DNA from: an uncultured Sulfurovum sp.
GTDB taxonomy: Bacteria > Campylobacterota > Campylobacteria > Campylobacterales > Sulfurovaceae
Assembly (NCBI GenBank): GCA_902727895.1
Contig: CACVAP010000011.1
Location: 69,800 to 133,799 of the forward strand
DNA: 64,000 nt
Reading direction: 5' to 3'
Below are positions 1 through 9,542 of this stretch, one piece after another. Position numbers and translations under genes: made by a program. Every line of letters begins with the position of its first letter. The stretch's first letter is position 1. The notes below the pieces were generated by a model. The model had not been told where the DNA came from. It saw nothing but the letters and a program-made list of their open reading frames with translations, and searched no databases.

Positions 1-3000
1 CCTCCTTTTTTTGTTCCTACTTTTAAATAGTATTGACTTGACCCTGTGTCTTTCCATCTAAATGTTATTTTTGTTGAGCTCAAGCTTGAACCCTTTACTG
101 GACTTGTCATGCTTGACTTCTTTATATAATCATTTCTATCTTCTAGGTCAGTTCCTGCCTTAATTTCATTAATATTACTAACACCATCTCCATCGTTATC
201 TTCATTTGCATCATTAGTATCTAAAGGGTCTAATCCATATTTCATTTCATCTGCATCACTAATTCCATCATTGTCATCATCTAGATCTTCACTATCAATT
301 TTACCGTCTCCATCAGTATCAATATTATCTTGATTTAAACTTTTCTCTACAACAATTGTTCGACTCAACCCATCTCCATAAAGTTGATTAGAACTTATAC
401 TCATAACAATATGTTTTATACTATTTGTACTTGACGTAGTACAAGTAATTTCTACTTTTTTACCTCCCAATCCTTTAGCCCGTCCACAAGAGGCTCCTTC
501 TAAATCAATGGTTGCCTTTGAAGGAATAGTTTGATCTGATATTAATGTAAACTTAACAGACTTATTACTTGCTACATGAATTGGTGAAACAGTCAAATTT
601 AATGATGCTCTAGCATCCTCCCCTGTTAATACAAGATATTTACTTGGGGATGTATTTGTCAAATCAAGACTAATAGCCTCAAAGTGATTTTCTTCACTGT
701 TCTCTTTGGTTTTAACTTGTAGTCCTCTTACCTCACTGGTTCGATCAAGTATATAGTAAAACTCTCCATTCTCATCAAGTTTAATGCTTTTACTTCCAAT
801 AACTACAGTAGTCACTTTTGTTCCACCAAGAGCATTATAAACTTTACCACGAACGGTATATTGTGGTTTATAAGCTATAGTTTTGGTTGTAGAATATTTT
901 TTATCTTGACTATATACTTCAATAGATAATTTTATATTTTTACCATATAAGTCAGGATAATCTCCCATTAAAAATCGTGCTTTTTTAGCATTTGGTGTGC
1001 CATGAAATAGTTCATACCTTTTGCTATTAGCAATCATACTTATTGTAACTTGGTCGATACCTAGTTCAATATTTGACTTTTTGATACTTGTATTAGTTAA
1101 ATCAACGGTAAATAGTTTATTAGCTACTAATAGATTTTCTATACGGATAGAACTTAGAGTTTCACTAATGCCTGATACAACTTTTGTAGATTCAGGATAA
1201 GTAAACGATGATATAGTAATTTCTTTAGTTGCATTATCTACATAACCTAAATTATCGCCACCATTTACATTAATATGATAGTTACTATTTGGTTTTGTAC
1301 TCATTGGATAAAAGTGAACGACTTTATATTTCCCATCACTACTTGCTTCTTTAAAGTATCCTTTATCCGTACTCCACCAATAATAATCACTTGCCCCGTT
1401 AGATGAATCTATTTTTGAATTGACTGTTAATATGTAATAGTTATCTTTTTTGATTGCACTAATACTTGTTATATCAATTGGTGTAGCATCAGGCTTATAA
1501 TATCTAGGCTCATACTCAAACCCTATCGTTTTATGATAAAGTAATGATAGGTCTAAACTCTCAGGAGTCTCATATCGACTTGATGTAAAAGCATAGTTTG
1601 AAGCAAATTTATTTTTAATTCGTCTTAAAATATAGATTGCTTCTTTTATAGTGATTTTCTCTTTAGGTAAAAGTTTACCATTATTTCCAAAAAGTAATTC
1701 ATTATAAACGGCTGTCTCAAAATACTTTACAAAATCAGAGGCAATCTCACTTCTATCTGTAAAGCTTGATAAATTAGCAGAGTGATTAACTATATCAAGC
1801 CCATTCATAGCCATTTTCAAAAACTCTTCACGACTGGTATGTCTCATAGGATTAAATAGAGTAGCTTTGTTAATTGTAGTTATATTAAAATTACTTTTAT
1901 AATAAGCCAATCTCATCAACGATGGCAAATACTCAGCATCTTGTGGAACATCAGCAAAAGGGTTATAGTACTCTTGCATATCTTTTTTTATACTGCTTTT
2001 ACCTACGTTTCTCATTCCATCAATTAAAATTATGGCATCTGAACGAGAGAGAGGGTTATTATCAATATTCGAAGAAGTTAAGCCCATCTTTTTGATTAAA
2101 CTGTCTCCGTTTAAATAACTAATGATTTCTGAGAAATCAGTTGTATCTTCACTAACAGTTAATGTTGTTTCGCCTAAAACTTTCTCAAATTTATTCTCTC
2201 TATAGAGTTTAAATGTAAACTTAAAAGTTCCTACTTTACTTGTTCCATTTACACTCTCTTGATACCAATTTTTTTGTCCTCCATCTATTTTTTTAGCACC
2301 TGAAAGATTATTTATAGATATTCTTACATCATAATTAGTAGGTAATGTGTTTGTAAAGTTATAATAAAGCTTAAAATATTCTCCTACTGTAACACTACGT
2401 TTTGGAGTTATACCATAGCTTCCTGTCATCGTTAGAGATATTAAATAAACAAAAGAGTCTTGTTCTGAATCTGTACATCCTCCACTATTACAAGCTTTAA
2501 CACGATAGTAGTATTTTGTTCCACTTACTAATCCACTAGTATCATTTCGTGTAAGAGCAGTTCCTGAATATATCTCACTTCCCCAAGAGCTACTACTTGT
2601 AGAACGATAAAGTTTATAAGAAATTCCACTTCCTGTTGCACCATTCCATCTTAGACTCAATCCATTAGTTATAGATTTAATAGAAACACCACTGTTAAAA
2701 ACAGGTTTAGTGACAAGGTACTTATTATAATTCTGTCCTGATGTAGCACACCCACTATCATTACAAGCTTTAGCCGTATACCAATAAGTAACATTATGAG
2801 TTACTCCTGTATCTTCATAATATCGGCTACTTCCTGAATAGATTCTACTTCCCAATGAACCACTACTTGTAGAACGATAAAATTCATATCGAGTTTGTCC
2901 TGAAGCAGATTGAGAATTAATTTGAAATCCTCCTGTAATATTAGCAATATTGACACCACCTGATAGAGTAGGTTTTGAACCATTGACTGTAACTGTTCCC

Positions 3001-3575
3001 CTCTTTAAAGCAGTTCCTCCACTTTTATCTTTAATAACCCAGCTTTTACTTCCTGATGCTTTTGGTGTACAATAAATATAAGCAGAAGTTGAACTAGACT
3101 TACTAACAGCACTGTTACAAGTGGCATCAGCAATAGTAAATGCCATTCCTGAAACAAAGTTACTTCCGTAAAATTGAATTTTACTGTTTACGTCTTTTGT
3201 TAATGTTGGGATACTAACAGAACTTACCGTTGGAGATGTAGCTTTTATAGTTAAGGTACGATTTTCAATATTTCTATCAAAACTTCCATCTTTAAAAAGC
3301 TTGAAGTAAACAGTAGCAGTTCCTGATTTACTTGCTGTTGTATAACTATACCAATTTTTAGATCCACCTCCAAGTTTCACTGAACTTGCAGAGCTAGAAC
3401 TACTTCCTGATATTCTGACATCATATCCTGATGGTAAATCACCATTTAGATTAGCATAAACCTTATATCGTTGACCAACTGTTGGAGATGATGGATCAAA
3501 CCCATATGATGCTGAATTGGCTACAACTGTCATTATTAGAAATAGTAATATTCCTATTAGTTTTGTTGATTTCAT
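1..3575 (-). CDS. Very large secreted surface protein with FN3, SLH-like and TSP3 repeats (partial)
   Basis: The frame is open from the ATG at 3573-3575 to the window edge, so about 1,191 residues are visible and the C-terminus is missing. It begins with a signal peptide (MKSTKLIGILL...). In order I see: a beta domain with a YDVRIS motif (about 20-110), an IPT/TIG-like domain (115-190), two closely similar fibronectin type III domains (196-286 and 289-379), a second copy of the YDVRIS domain (382-481), an SLH-like stretch (482-672), a long unassigned part, then acidic thrombospondin type 3 calcium-binding repeats (1080-1150, DTDGDGKIDSEDLDDDNDG). An AGGAGAGG Shine-Dalgarno sits in the end of the upstream gene, whose stop is 1 nt away, so the two are translationally linked. 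Probably a cell-surface adhesin or matrix protein; ligand unknown. Confidence 0.85.
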   Translation of the reverse strand, partial: MKSTKLIGILLFLIMTVVANSASYGFDPSSPTVGQRYKVYANLNGDLPSGYDVRISGSSSSSASSVKLGGGSKNWYSYTTASKSGTATVYFKLFKDGSFDRNIENRTLTIKATSPTVSSVSIPTLTKDVNSKIQFYGSNFVSGMAFTIADATCNSAVSKSSSTSAYIYCTPKASGSKSWVIKDKSGGTALKRGTVTVNGSKPTLSGGVNIANITGGFQINSQSASGQTRYEFYRSTSSGSLGSRIYSGSSRYYEDTGVTHNVTYWYTAKACNDSGCATSGQNYNKYLVTKPVFNSGVSIKSITNGLSLRWNGATGSGISYKLYRSTSSSSWGSEIYSGTALTRNDTSGLVSGTKYYYRVKACNSGGCTDSEQDSFVYLISLTMTGSYGITPKRSVTVGEYFKLYYNFTNTLPTNYDVRISINNLSGAKKIDGGQKNWYQESVNGTSKVGTFKFTFKLYRENKFEKVLGETTLTVSEDTTDFSEIISYLNGDSLIKKMGLTSSNIDNNPLSRSDAIILIDGMRNVGKSSIKKDMQEYYNPFADVPQDAEYLPSLMRLAYYKSNFNITTINKATLFNPMRHTSREEFLKMAMNGLDIVNHSANLSSFTDRSEIASDFVKYFETAVYNELLFGNNGKLLPKEKITIKEAIYILRRIKNKFASNYAFTSSRYETPESLDLSLLYHKTIGFEYEPRYYKPDATPIDITSISAIKKDNYYILTVNSKIDSSNGASDYYWWSTDKGYFKEASSDGKYKVVHFYPMSTKPNSNYHINVNGGDNLGYVDNATKEITISSFTYPESTKVVSGISETLSSIRIENLLVANKLFTVDLTNTSIKKSNIELGIDQVTISMIANSKRYELFHGTPNAKKARFLMGDYPDLYGKNIKLSIEVYSQDKKYSTTKTIAYKPQYTVRGKVYNALGGTKVTTVVIGSKSIKLDENGEFYYILDRTSEVRGLQVKTKENSEENHFEAISLDLTNTSPSKYLVLTGEDARASLNLTVSPIHVASNKSVKFTLISDQTIPSKATIDLEGASCGRAKGLGGKKVEITCTTSSTNSIKHIVMSISSNQLYGDGLSRTIVVEKSLNQDNIDTDGDGKIDSEDLDDDNDGISDADEMKYGLDPLDTNDANEDNDGDGVSNINEIKAGTDLEDRNDYIKKSSMTSPVKGSSLSSTKITFRWKDTGSSQYYLKVGTKKG

Positions 3576-3576
3576 T

Positions 3577-5166
3577 TTAGTATTCCTCTCCTGTACGTAA
3601 TAATATAGCTTGATCCATGACTCTTACTAACATACTTAACGCTTCATTAATAGATAAATTATCATTAGGTCGAAAATTATCTTTTTCGGGTTTTCCACTT
3701 AAGACCCCTACTGCATATAACCCTATAGACTCTTTTGTCCATCCATTATTTTTTACAGATTCTAATTCCTCTAGCCCCTCTATATAGTCACTTGGATAAT
3801 ACCAATCTTTTATATTATATAGGTCGTAAATATAATTAACAAATATTTTTCTTGTTATAAGAGCACTCTTTACTTCATAAGGGTCATATGTTAACTTAGA
3901 CCCTAACTTATATTTATTTTGAAGTTTTAGTGACCAATTAAATGCTGTATGCTTTCTAATTAAATCATAAGGGTCTTTTGTATATCCTAAATTAAAATCA
4001 TCTAATTTAAATCCATATTTTAGTGCTTTTACTACTTTATCACGATAAGCATCTCCGTAAAAAGATAAAGTATTAATATCAAATTTTTTAGGATTTTTAA
4101 ACATACGCCAAGCATAATCATATTGATATATGGGAAAGAAGTATTTTAAATGTTTTTGAAAATTAGTTTCATCTTCAAGTAATATATCAGCATAAAGTAT
4201 ATAGTATTTTGATATATCTGTTTTCATCATACTTTGCTCATATCTTATACACATATCTTTTAAGTTATAATTAACATGTGTGAGTGAATTTTTCCCACTA
4301 TTAATTGAAGCTAAAAAAGAGCTAAACCCCTTTAAGGAAATTGCATTACACTCTTTACTAAAATTATTTAATGTAGCAGTTTTTTCAAATGAACGATAAT
4401 ATAATTTACTATATTTTGTATATAAATTAATTATTTCTCCTCTTTTTTTAGAATATTTGGCTTGTATTGTTGCATCCATAAGTTCAAATCCACTACCTGT
4501 GACATTAACTCCTATATCTATTAATAATAGTCCATTATCTATAACTCCTGCTTCAATAACCTTTGTAATCATTCCAAAGTAACTATACGCCATAGCTTTT
4601 GCATCATTTTTGGCTAAGGTTAACATCCATTTTAATGATTGCTTAATCGCTTCATCTGGAGCATTGTCATGTATAGCCCAATTAACGATTCCATTATTTC
4701 TAAATCTGGTGATATCTTCATGAGTCATATTAGTAATAGCATATTCAATCAAAACATCTACAGCAGTATCTATAAAGAATTCAACAATCCCACCTATATC
4801 AACCAGTTTATTAGAGGGTAAATTTTTAGGAAAAGTTTTATATATCGCATTGTAAATAGGAAGACTATCATTTAATTTAATAATTTTTCTTTTTACAGCA
4901 AAATCTAATACTCCTGAAATTGACGAAGCAGTTACTTTTAAAAGTTTTGTAAAAACTTCCTTATCTATAACACTTATTGGTAATTTGACTAATACATCAC
5001 ATAAGTTTTTTGCTCGTTTACATTCTTCATTTAATCCACAATCTGCTGAACAAAGTCTGTCTTTAACATCTTTATTCCAAGTTACATTAATTATTTTTTG
5101 AATTTCATCTCCTGCATTAAGTATATTGAGATTCAAAAATAAAATTATAAAAAGTATTCCCCTCAT
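3577..5166 (-). CDS. Secreted protein with C-terminal SLH-like domain, otherwise unknown
   Basis: Encodes 529 residues. The frame extends 7 codons further upstream, but I start at 5166 because GGAGGG lies 7 nt before that ATG and the protein then opens with a clean signal peptide (MRGILFIILFLNLNILNA). The mature N-terminus holds a cluster of cysteines (CSADCGLNEECKRAKNLC), probably disulfide-bonded. The middle is mostly helical and matches no family I recognise. Residues from about 475 to 520 look like an S-layer homology repeat (GWTKESIGLYAVGVLSGKPE, then RPNDNLSINEALSMLVRVMD). It is the middle gene of a three-gene operon, 70 nt after the lipase and 1 nt before the giant protein. Likely exported and surface-associated; molecular role unknown. 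Confidence 0.8.
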   Translation of the reverse strand: MRGILFIILFLNLNILNAGDEIQKIINVTWNKDVKDRLCSADCGLNEECKRAKNLCDVLVKLPISVIDKEVFTKLLKVTASSISGVLDFAVKRKIIKLNDSLPIYNAIYKTFPKNLPSNKLVDIGGIVEFFIDTAVDVLIEYAITNMTHEDITRFRNNGIVNWAIHDNAPDEAIKQSLKWMLTLAKNDAKAMAYSYFGMITKVIEAGVIDNGLLLIDIGVNVTGSGFELMDATIQAKYSKKRGEIINLYTKYSKLYYRSFEKTATLNNFSKECNAISLKGFSSFLASINSGKNSLTHVNYNLKDMCIRYEQSMMKTDISKYYILYADILLEDETNFQKHLKYFFPIYQYDYAWRMFKNPKKFDINTLSFYGDAYRDKVVKALKYGFKLDDFNLGYTKDPYDLIRKHTAFNWSLKLQNKYKLGSKLTYDPYEVKSALITRKIFVNYIYDLYNIKDWYYPSDYIEGLEELESVKNNGWTKESIGLYAVGVLSGKPEKDNFRPNDNLSINEALSMLVRVMDQAILLRTGEEY

Positions 5167-5236
5167 CTCAAGCCCTCCAAAAACCAAATTTCTCTCTCAA
5201 GTAAATACATCATTTCATTCTCCTTTTAATTTTATG

Positions 5237-6859
5237 TTAATACCCAAGAACATCTAGTTTAAATAAATTGTCAGTTGACCCTTTTGTTTTAAACTTTTGT
5301 AATCTCTCAGCTTTGACCTTCACACTCTTTTTTGTAATAAGCTGATAATAATTAAAATATAAACTATCTGCTATCCATTTTGTCATTTGCATTCTTGTAA
5401 TTGCTTTGTCTAATGCAGTATTAGAAAAACGATACGTACTAAACATTGATTTGTCTATCTCTTCTAAAAGCTCTTTTAAGACTTGCTCTTTATCTAAAGG
5501 GTCTACTTTAAAAAGGTAAAGACTTAGACTCTTTTTATATTTTATTTGCATCACAGCATTAAATGTTCTAAAACTCATAACACTGTCTTTATTCATGCCT
5601 GTCGATACACCTGTTACAGTAGAAAAAAGTTGAACAAAATAATTAAACTTAGTTAAACTAGGATTGTTTTTGAGTGCATTACGATAAGAAATATAATAAA
5701 AGTTATTAACCATATAAAGAGCTACTTCATAATTAGTAGTATTTTGATTAGGATAATATTTATACTCACGTTCACTTCTAGGGTAAGAGATAACATGACT
5801 TTTCATTAATTTCAAAACTTTACAATAACCATCATTACCCACAGGAACATCAACAAAACCATGTCTAAAACTTCCATAACTAGCATAATTGGGAGCAATC
5901 TTTGTTAATAGTGAAAACATAGGATGACCAGTATCTGTATCTAAAATGATTCGTTTACCATAAATCAGCTTCTTTAAGTCTCTAACTGTCTGATTCATAT
6001 ATATTTGTGCAACATAGAATATACCTTTTTTTAAGATTATTCCAACATCATGAGAATTTAGCCAATTATCTAATAGTTCTATTCCTGTATTAATCTTAAA
6101 ACCAATTAATGTATGCCCATCATGTGCTTCTGCTGATTTCAAGATATTAGTTAAGGGGTCGTTGTTTGCCATAAAGTTTACATTGTTAGCGTCTGCCCAC
6201 TTTAAATTTTCATCTAAATCATCAACCCATTTTTTTGTTAAATTACTTAAAGGCATAGGAGCTGTATTAAAAGTGACTGCCTTTATTTTTTTATAACCAG
6301 CATACTCTTTACTCATTAAGCCTGCAAATTGAGCTAATCCCCCACCTAACGAATGACCAGTAGCTGTAATATCTTGATTTGGATATTTAACTTGCATTTG
6401 TTGCAAAAAGATAGCAGCAGCATTCACCTGATAAGAAGTTCTTCGATTGCTTAATAATACAGAATCTGTATCGATATCATTCCAAGCAAAACCTTCAGCA
6501 TATTTTTCTTTAGAAGTTGTACCTCCAAAAGCAATAATTAGCCTTTCATTATTTATCTTATACAATCCAGCTTCAAATCCTGATTTATCATCAACTGAAT
6601 ATTCTAAAAGTTTAGCCGTATTATTTTTTCCAAATTGAAATTCTTCTCCTATATCTCTTGTTTTATCAATTATATAAATGTGAAAAGAAACGAACGCTTC
6701 AGCTCTATACTCAGCAACTTTATTATTAATACTGTCTAAGTTTATTTCATTTTTTAAAACATGATAACTTGTTGAACTGCAAGTGGCATTTGATAAATAG
6801 CTAGTTGCCGAAAGGTAAAGCGACATAACAACAATCCAAACCCCTATTTTCAGAAACAT
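5237..6859 (-). CDS. Secreted class 3 lipase-like alpha/beta hydrolase
   Basis: A 540-residue protein with an N-terminal signal sequence or membrane anchor (MFLKIGVWIVVMSLYLSATS). Residues 105-260 match the lipase class 3 fold: an oxyanion strand LIIAFGGT (107-114) and the nucleophile elbow TGHSLGGG with catalytic Ser170. D in NNDPLTNI and H in the following AHDGHT or SHDVG segment are candidates for the rest of the triad. The C-terminal 250 residues are unassigned, though ALDKAITRMQMTKWIADSL resembles a degenerate SLH helix. It is first in the operon; AAAGGA lies 9 nt before the ATG. A pair of TTAGTGTAA boxes 73-92 nt upstream probably controls the operon. Substrate unknown (lipid or ester). 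Confidence 0.82.
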   Translation of the reverse strand: MFLKIGVWIVVMSLYLSATSYLSNATCSSTSYHVLKNEINLDSINNKVAEYRAEAFVSFHIYIIDKTRDIGEEFQFGKNNTAKLLEYSVDDKSGFEAGLYKINNERLIIAFGGTTSKEKYAEGFAWNDIDTDSVLLSNRRTSYQVNAAAIFLQQMQVKYPNQDITATGHSLGGGLAQFAGLMSKEYAGYKKIKAVTFNTAPMPLSNLTKKWVDDLDENLKWADANNVNFMANNDPLTNILKSAEAHDGHTLIGFKINTGIELLDNWLNSHDVGIILKKGIFYVAQIYMNQTVRDLKKLIYGKRIILDTDTGHPMFSLLTKIAPNYASYGSFRHGFVDVPVGNDGYCKVLKLMKSHVISYPRSEREYKYYPNQNTTNYEVALYMVNNFYYISYRNALKNNPSLTKFNYFVQLFSTVTGVSTGMNKDSVMSFRTFNAVMQIKYKKSLSLYLFKVDPLDKEQVLKELLEEIDKSMFSTYRFSNTALDKAITRMQMTKWIADSLYFNYYQLITKKSVKVKAERLQKFKTKGSTDNLFKLDVLGY

Positions 6860-7170
6860 CTATATATCCTTTTTTTATTATTTTAGAATAAACTAATATT
6901 CCTAACAGAAACATATAAAACTGGTACAAAGTTAGTGTAACATTAGTGTAATGCTACTTTAAATAAAGAAAAAAAGTATAAGTATAAATTTATATTTTAA
7001 TAAAAAACTAAAAATATAATCAAAGAAAATAAGAAGGATTAAATAATAGCTTTCAGCTGTCCATCCAACTATTTAAGATTGTAATCTCCCTATATTAAGT
7101 AGTGTAGAGTAAGTCAAGTTTTAAATGACACTTTCTATACCTAGGATAAAATTTCCTATTAGTTTACATT
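6860..7170. other. Intergenic region between lipase operon and IS element
   Basis: This stretch contains the lipase promoter region and the paired operator at 6932-6951. I see no open reading frame or RNA gene in the remainder, which is A+T-rich up to the IS end at 7171. Confidence 0.6.
6932..6951 (+). promoter_or_regulatory. Paired 11-bp-spaced TTAGTGTAA operator upstream of lipase operon
   Basis: TTAGTGTAA occurs at 6932-6940 and again at 6943-6951, an 11-bp period as used by OmpR/PhoB-type regulators. The 19-bp core TTAGTGTAACATTAGTGTA is identical to the one at 39054-39072 (other strand) next to the orphan response regulator gene. Relative to the lipase gene it reads TTACACTAATGTTACACTAA, the same orientation as at the regulator's own gene. 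Confidence 0.75.
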
Positions 7171-8048
7171 AGACTTCTTGCATAACCGATGAAGTAACAT
7201 TCAAACCTCTATCCCAATCAATCAAAGCACAAATAAAATTAAAACGTAAGCCAAATCTTTTACGTCGGTTTCTATATTTTTGAGCTACTATTTTAAAGGT
7301 TTTAATTTTAGCATTAATATGTTCAATAGGAATACGCTTTGAGGATTTTGTTTTGTTCGCTAATTTATACCCTCAAGGGGTAGCTCCTCTTCTTTAGAAA
7401 GAGAATTTAGCTTTGTTTTTTTCTTTGGCATCTCAATATTTTGATGAAGTTTCTTAATTCCTAGATACCCAGTATCAACACAAATCAAAGTCTCTTTTTT
7501 GATAGGAAGTCTTGATTGCTTAAAGAGTTTAAAGTCATGAGTATTACTCATAGCTACCGTTGTACAAATAATTCGTAAATTAGAATCTAAAACTACTTGA
7601 CCTTTTACGGTATGTTGCTTCTTTTTCCCACTATAGCATCGTCTTTGCTTTTTTTGGGTCGCTCCACTGGACATTCTGTTGCATCTATTAAAATATACTC
7701 TAATTCTATATCACCTTCTTCATACAGAGCTTTCTTACTTGGTAATGAAAATTTACCTGATTTTAACAAGACACTTTCTATCTCTTTTATTGTTCTTGAT
7801 ACTGTAGCTTCACTTACTTCATAATCAAATGCCATATGTATCATTGAACGATATTCTCGATAATACTCCAACATCAATAGTATTTGCGTTGAAATACTTA
7901 ACTTATTTGGCTTTCCACCTCTACTTTTCTTTTGCTAATTTGCTAATTCACACTCTGCTAACATAGCTTTGAAAGTATCAGATGTTACTCCTATTAATCT
8001 TTTAAATATCTCTGGTTTTAGCTTTTTTAATCGTTCATATCTTTTCAT
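7169..8048 (-). pseudogene. IS5-family DDE transposase, broken
   Basis: The coding sequence can be pieced together from ATG 8048 to a stop at 7169-7171, at the edge of the left inverted repeat. Lesions: an in-frame amber stop near 7936, beside a tandem TTTGCTAA duplication; a frameshift near 7640-7670 between ILIDATECPVERPKK and the RRCYSGKKKQHTVKGQVV part; a second frameshift near 7375, after which RIPIEHINAKIKTFKI continues. The three pieces lie in three different frames. DDE residues are recognisable: D in LIDAT, D in VDTGYLG and E in IEHINA. The N-terminal part carries the HTH (VSEATVSRTIKEIE). It cannot make functional transposase unless frameshifting rescues it, which two shifts plus a stop make unlikely. 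Confidence 0.88.
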
Positions 8049-8095
8049 CCATAATTATAGCCTCTTCTTTTTGATTTGGGTTATGCAAGAAGTCT
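7171..8095. mobile_element. IS5-type insertion sequence, inactive copy
   Basis: Bounded by perfect 17-bp inverted repeats, AGACTTCTTGCATAACC at 7171-7187 and its complement at 8079-8095. The flanking triplet ATT (7168-7170 and 8096-8098) could be the target duplication. The element holds a single minus-strand transposase that is broken in at least three places. It lies 43 nt beyond the stop of trx2, so it has not disrupted a visible gene. Confidence 0.88.
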
Positions 8096-8138
8096 ATTAA
8101 ATAACACCTTCCTTCTAGTATCACTATCAAGGGCTCCC

Positions 8139-8465
8139 TTACCCTATCAACTCCTCAATAACCTCTACATAGTTCTCACGGCTCTCAGAACCAGAGAACT
8201 TTTCTTTTGGCTCTCCATCTTTCACAAAATAGAGAGTAGGAACAGATCTAATACCATACTTGGCTACAAGTCCTTGTTGTGCATCAGCATTTACTTTGCC
8301 CACAACAAGCTGTCCTTCGTACTTAACAGAGAGTTCATCAATAAGTGGATTAATAGCTCGACAAGGACCACACCATTCAGCCCAAAAGTCTACAAGTACA
8401 GGAAGGTCAGAATTAATCACAAGCTCATCGAAATTTTCTTCTGTTAATTCAATAACCTTAGACAT
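8139..8465 (-). CDS. Thioredoxin (second paralogue)
   Basis: A 108-residue thioredoxin with FWAEWCGPC active site, conserved cis-Pro loop (IRSVPTLYF) and standard length. The frame runs 24 codons further upstream into trxB, but that extension is not thioredoxin-like, so I use the ATG at 8465, which gives MSKVIELTEENF. It starts 1 nt after the trxB stop and is surely co-transcribed with trxB. It differs from TrxA (WAPWCGPC) and probably serves another set of substrates, or is a backup; both would be reduced by the same TrxB in the cytoplasm. Confidence 0.92.
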   Translation of the reverse strand: MSKVIELTEENFDELVINSDLPVLVDFWAEWCGPCRAINPLIDELSVKYEGQLVVGKVNADAQQGLVAKYGIRSVPTLYFVKDGEPKEKFSGSESRENYVEVIEELIG

Positions 8466-8466
8466 A

Positions 8467-9408
8467 TTAAGCCAACTCTTGAAGGTAAGAGATGACTTGT
8501 AAAGCAGCAATAGACCCGTCACCAGCAGCTGAAACAACTTGTTTAGGTGCGTCTATACGTAGGTCACCTGCAACAAAAAGACCTTTAACAGAAGTATGCA
8601 TACTTAAATTGACAATAACTTGACCTCTATCATTCATGTCACAGATAAATTCACCTTTTTCATCTTTAAGTACACCATTGTTAACATTTAGCCCTACAAA
8701 AACAAAAAGTCCGGTATTTGTCATGTCTGTAATTTCATTGCTATTGGTATTTTTAATCTTTACACCATCAAGCCCCATCATCCCACCATAAGCTTCTTCA
8801 ATAACTGAATCAGTAATCAAATGAATATTTTCTTTTCTCATAGCTCTGTCTAAGGTTGGAGGAGCTGCTCTGAACTCATCTCTTCTATGCACAACATAAA
8901 CATCTGAACAAATGTTTGAAAGGAAAAATGCTTCTTCTAAGGCTGTGTCACCTCCACCAAGAACCGTTACAGGTTTGTCTTTATAGAAGAAACCATCACA
9001 AGTCGCACAAGTTGAAACACCTTTTCCAAAGAACTCATCTTCTCCGTTAAATCCTGCACGTCTTGGAGTTGAACCTGTACCAACAATAACGGTCAACGCT
9101 TCAACTTTTTCGCCACCTTCAACATGAAGGGTAAAATGTTCACCTGTTTTTTCGACACGTTCTACTTTTTTAAATTCATGTTTTAAACCAAAAGCGAAAC
9201 ATTGTTCTTTCCAGCCCTCCATGAAGTCTAAACCAGTTTTAGAACTATCAAAAAAACCAGGGTAGTTTTCAATTTCTGAACTTTTTGTAATCTGTCCACC
9301 AATAACACCTGCGTCAAACAATGTTACATTTTGAAGACCACCACGTGTAGCATAAAGCCCAGCTGTAAGACCAGCAGGTCCTCCACCAATAATTGCACAA
9401 TCAAGCAT
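8467..9408 (-). CDS. trxB: Thioredoxin reductase
   Basis: A 313-residue flavoprotein that passes electrons from NADPH to thioredoxin. It shows the N-terminal FAD-binding GGGPAGLTAGLYATRGG, the redox-active CATC pair in GVSTCATCDGFF, the NADPH-domain motif GGGDTALEEA and the C-terminal FAD motif LFVAGDLR. Length is typical. It lies between trxA and the second thioredoxin on the same strand, 134 nt after trxA; the terminator-like hairpin at 9513-9531 may reduce transcription from trxA into trxB. Confidence 0.96.
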   Translation of the reverse strand: MLDCAIIGGGPAGLTAGLYATRGGLQNVTLFDAGVIGGQITKSSEIENYPGFFDSSKTGLDFMEGWKEQCFAFGLKHEFKKVERVEKTGEHFTLHVEGGEKVEALTVIVGTGSTPRRAGFNGEDEFFGKGVSTCATCDGFFYKDKPVTVLGGGDTALEEAFFLSNICSDVYVVHRRDEFRAAPPTLDRAMRKENIHLITDSVIEEAYGGMMGLDGVKIKNTNSNEITDMTNTGLFVFVGLNVNNGVLKDEKGEFICDMNDRGQVIVNLSMHTSVKGLFVAGDLRIDAPKQVVSAAGDGSIAALQVISYLQELA

Positions 9409-9512
9409 ATTAATATTCCTTATAGTTAATAAATTTTTATAAAAACAATGTGCTAGTTTATATTATTTATATAAAGATTTTGTTTAGAGAAAAAAGAGAA
9501 AGAAAAATTTAC

Positions 9513-9531
9513 TCCTACGCGAAACGTAGGA
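9513..9531 (-). terminator. Hairpin downstream of trxA
   Basis: TCCTACG (9513-9519) pairs with CGTAGGA (9525-9531) around a 5-nt loop. On the minus strand it is followed within a few bases by a T-rich run (AAATTTTTC), as expected for a leaky intrinsic terminator after trxA. Confidence 0.6.
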
Positions 9532-9542
9532 ATAAGAAGTAA

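Noticed and set aside
2801-2983. 60-codon minus-strand frame
   Set aside because: Lies in another frame inside the giant surface protein gene; hydrophobic low-complexity shadow.
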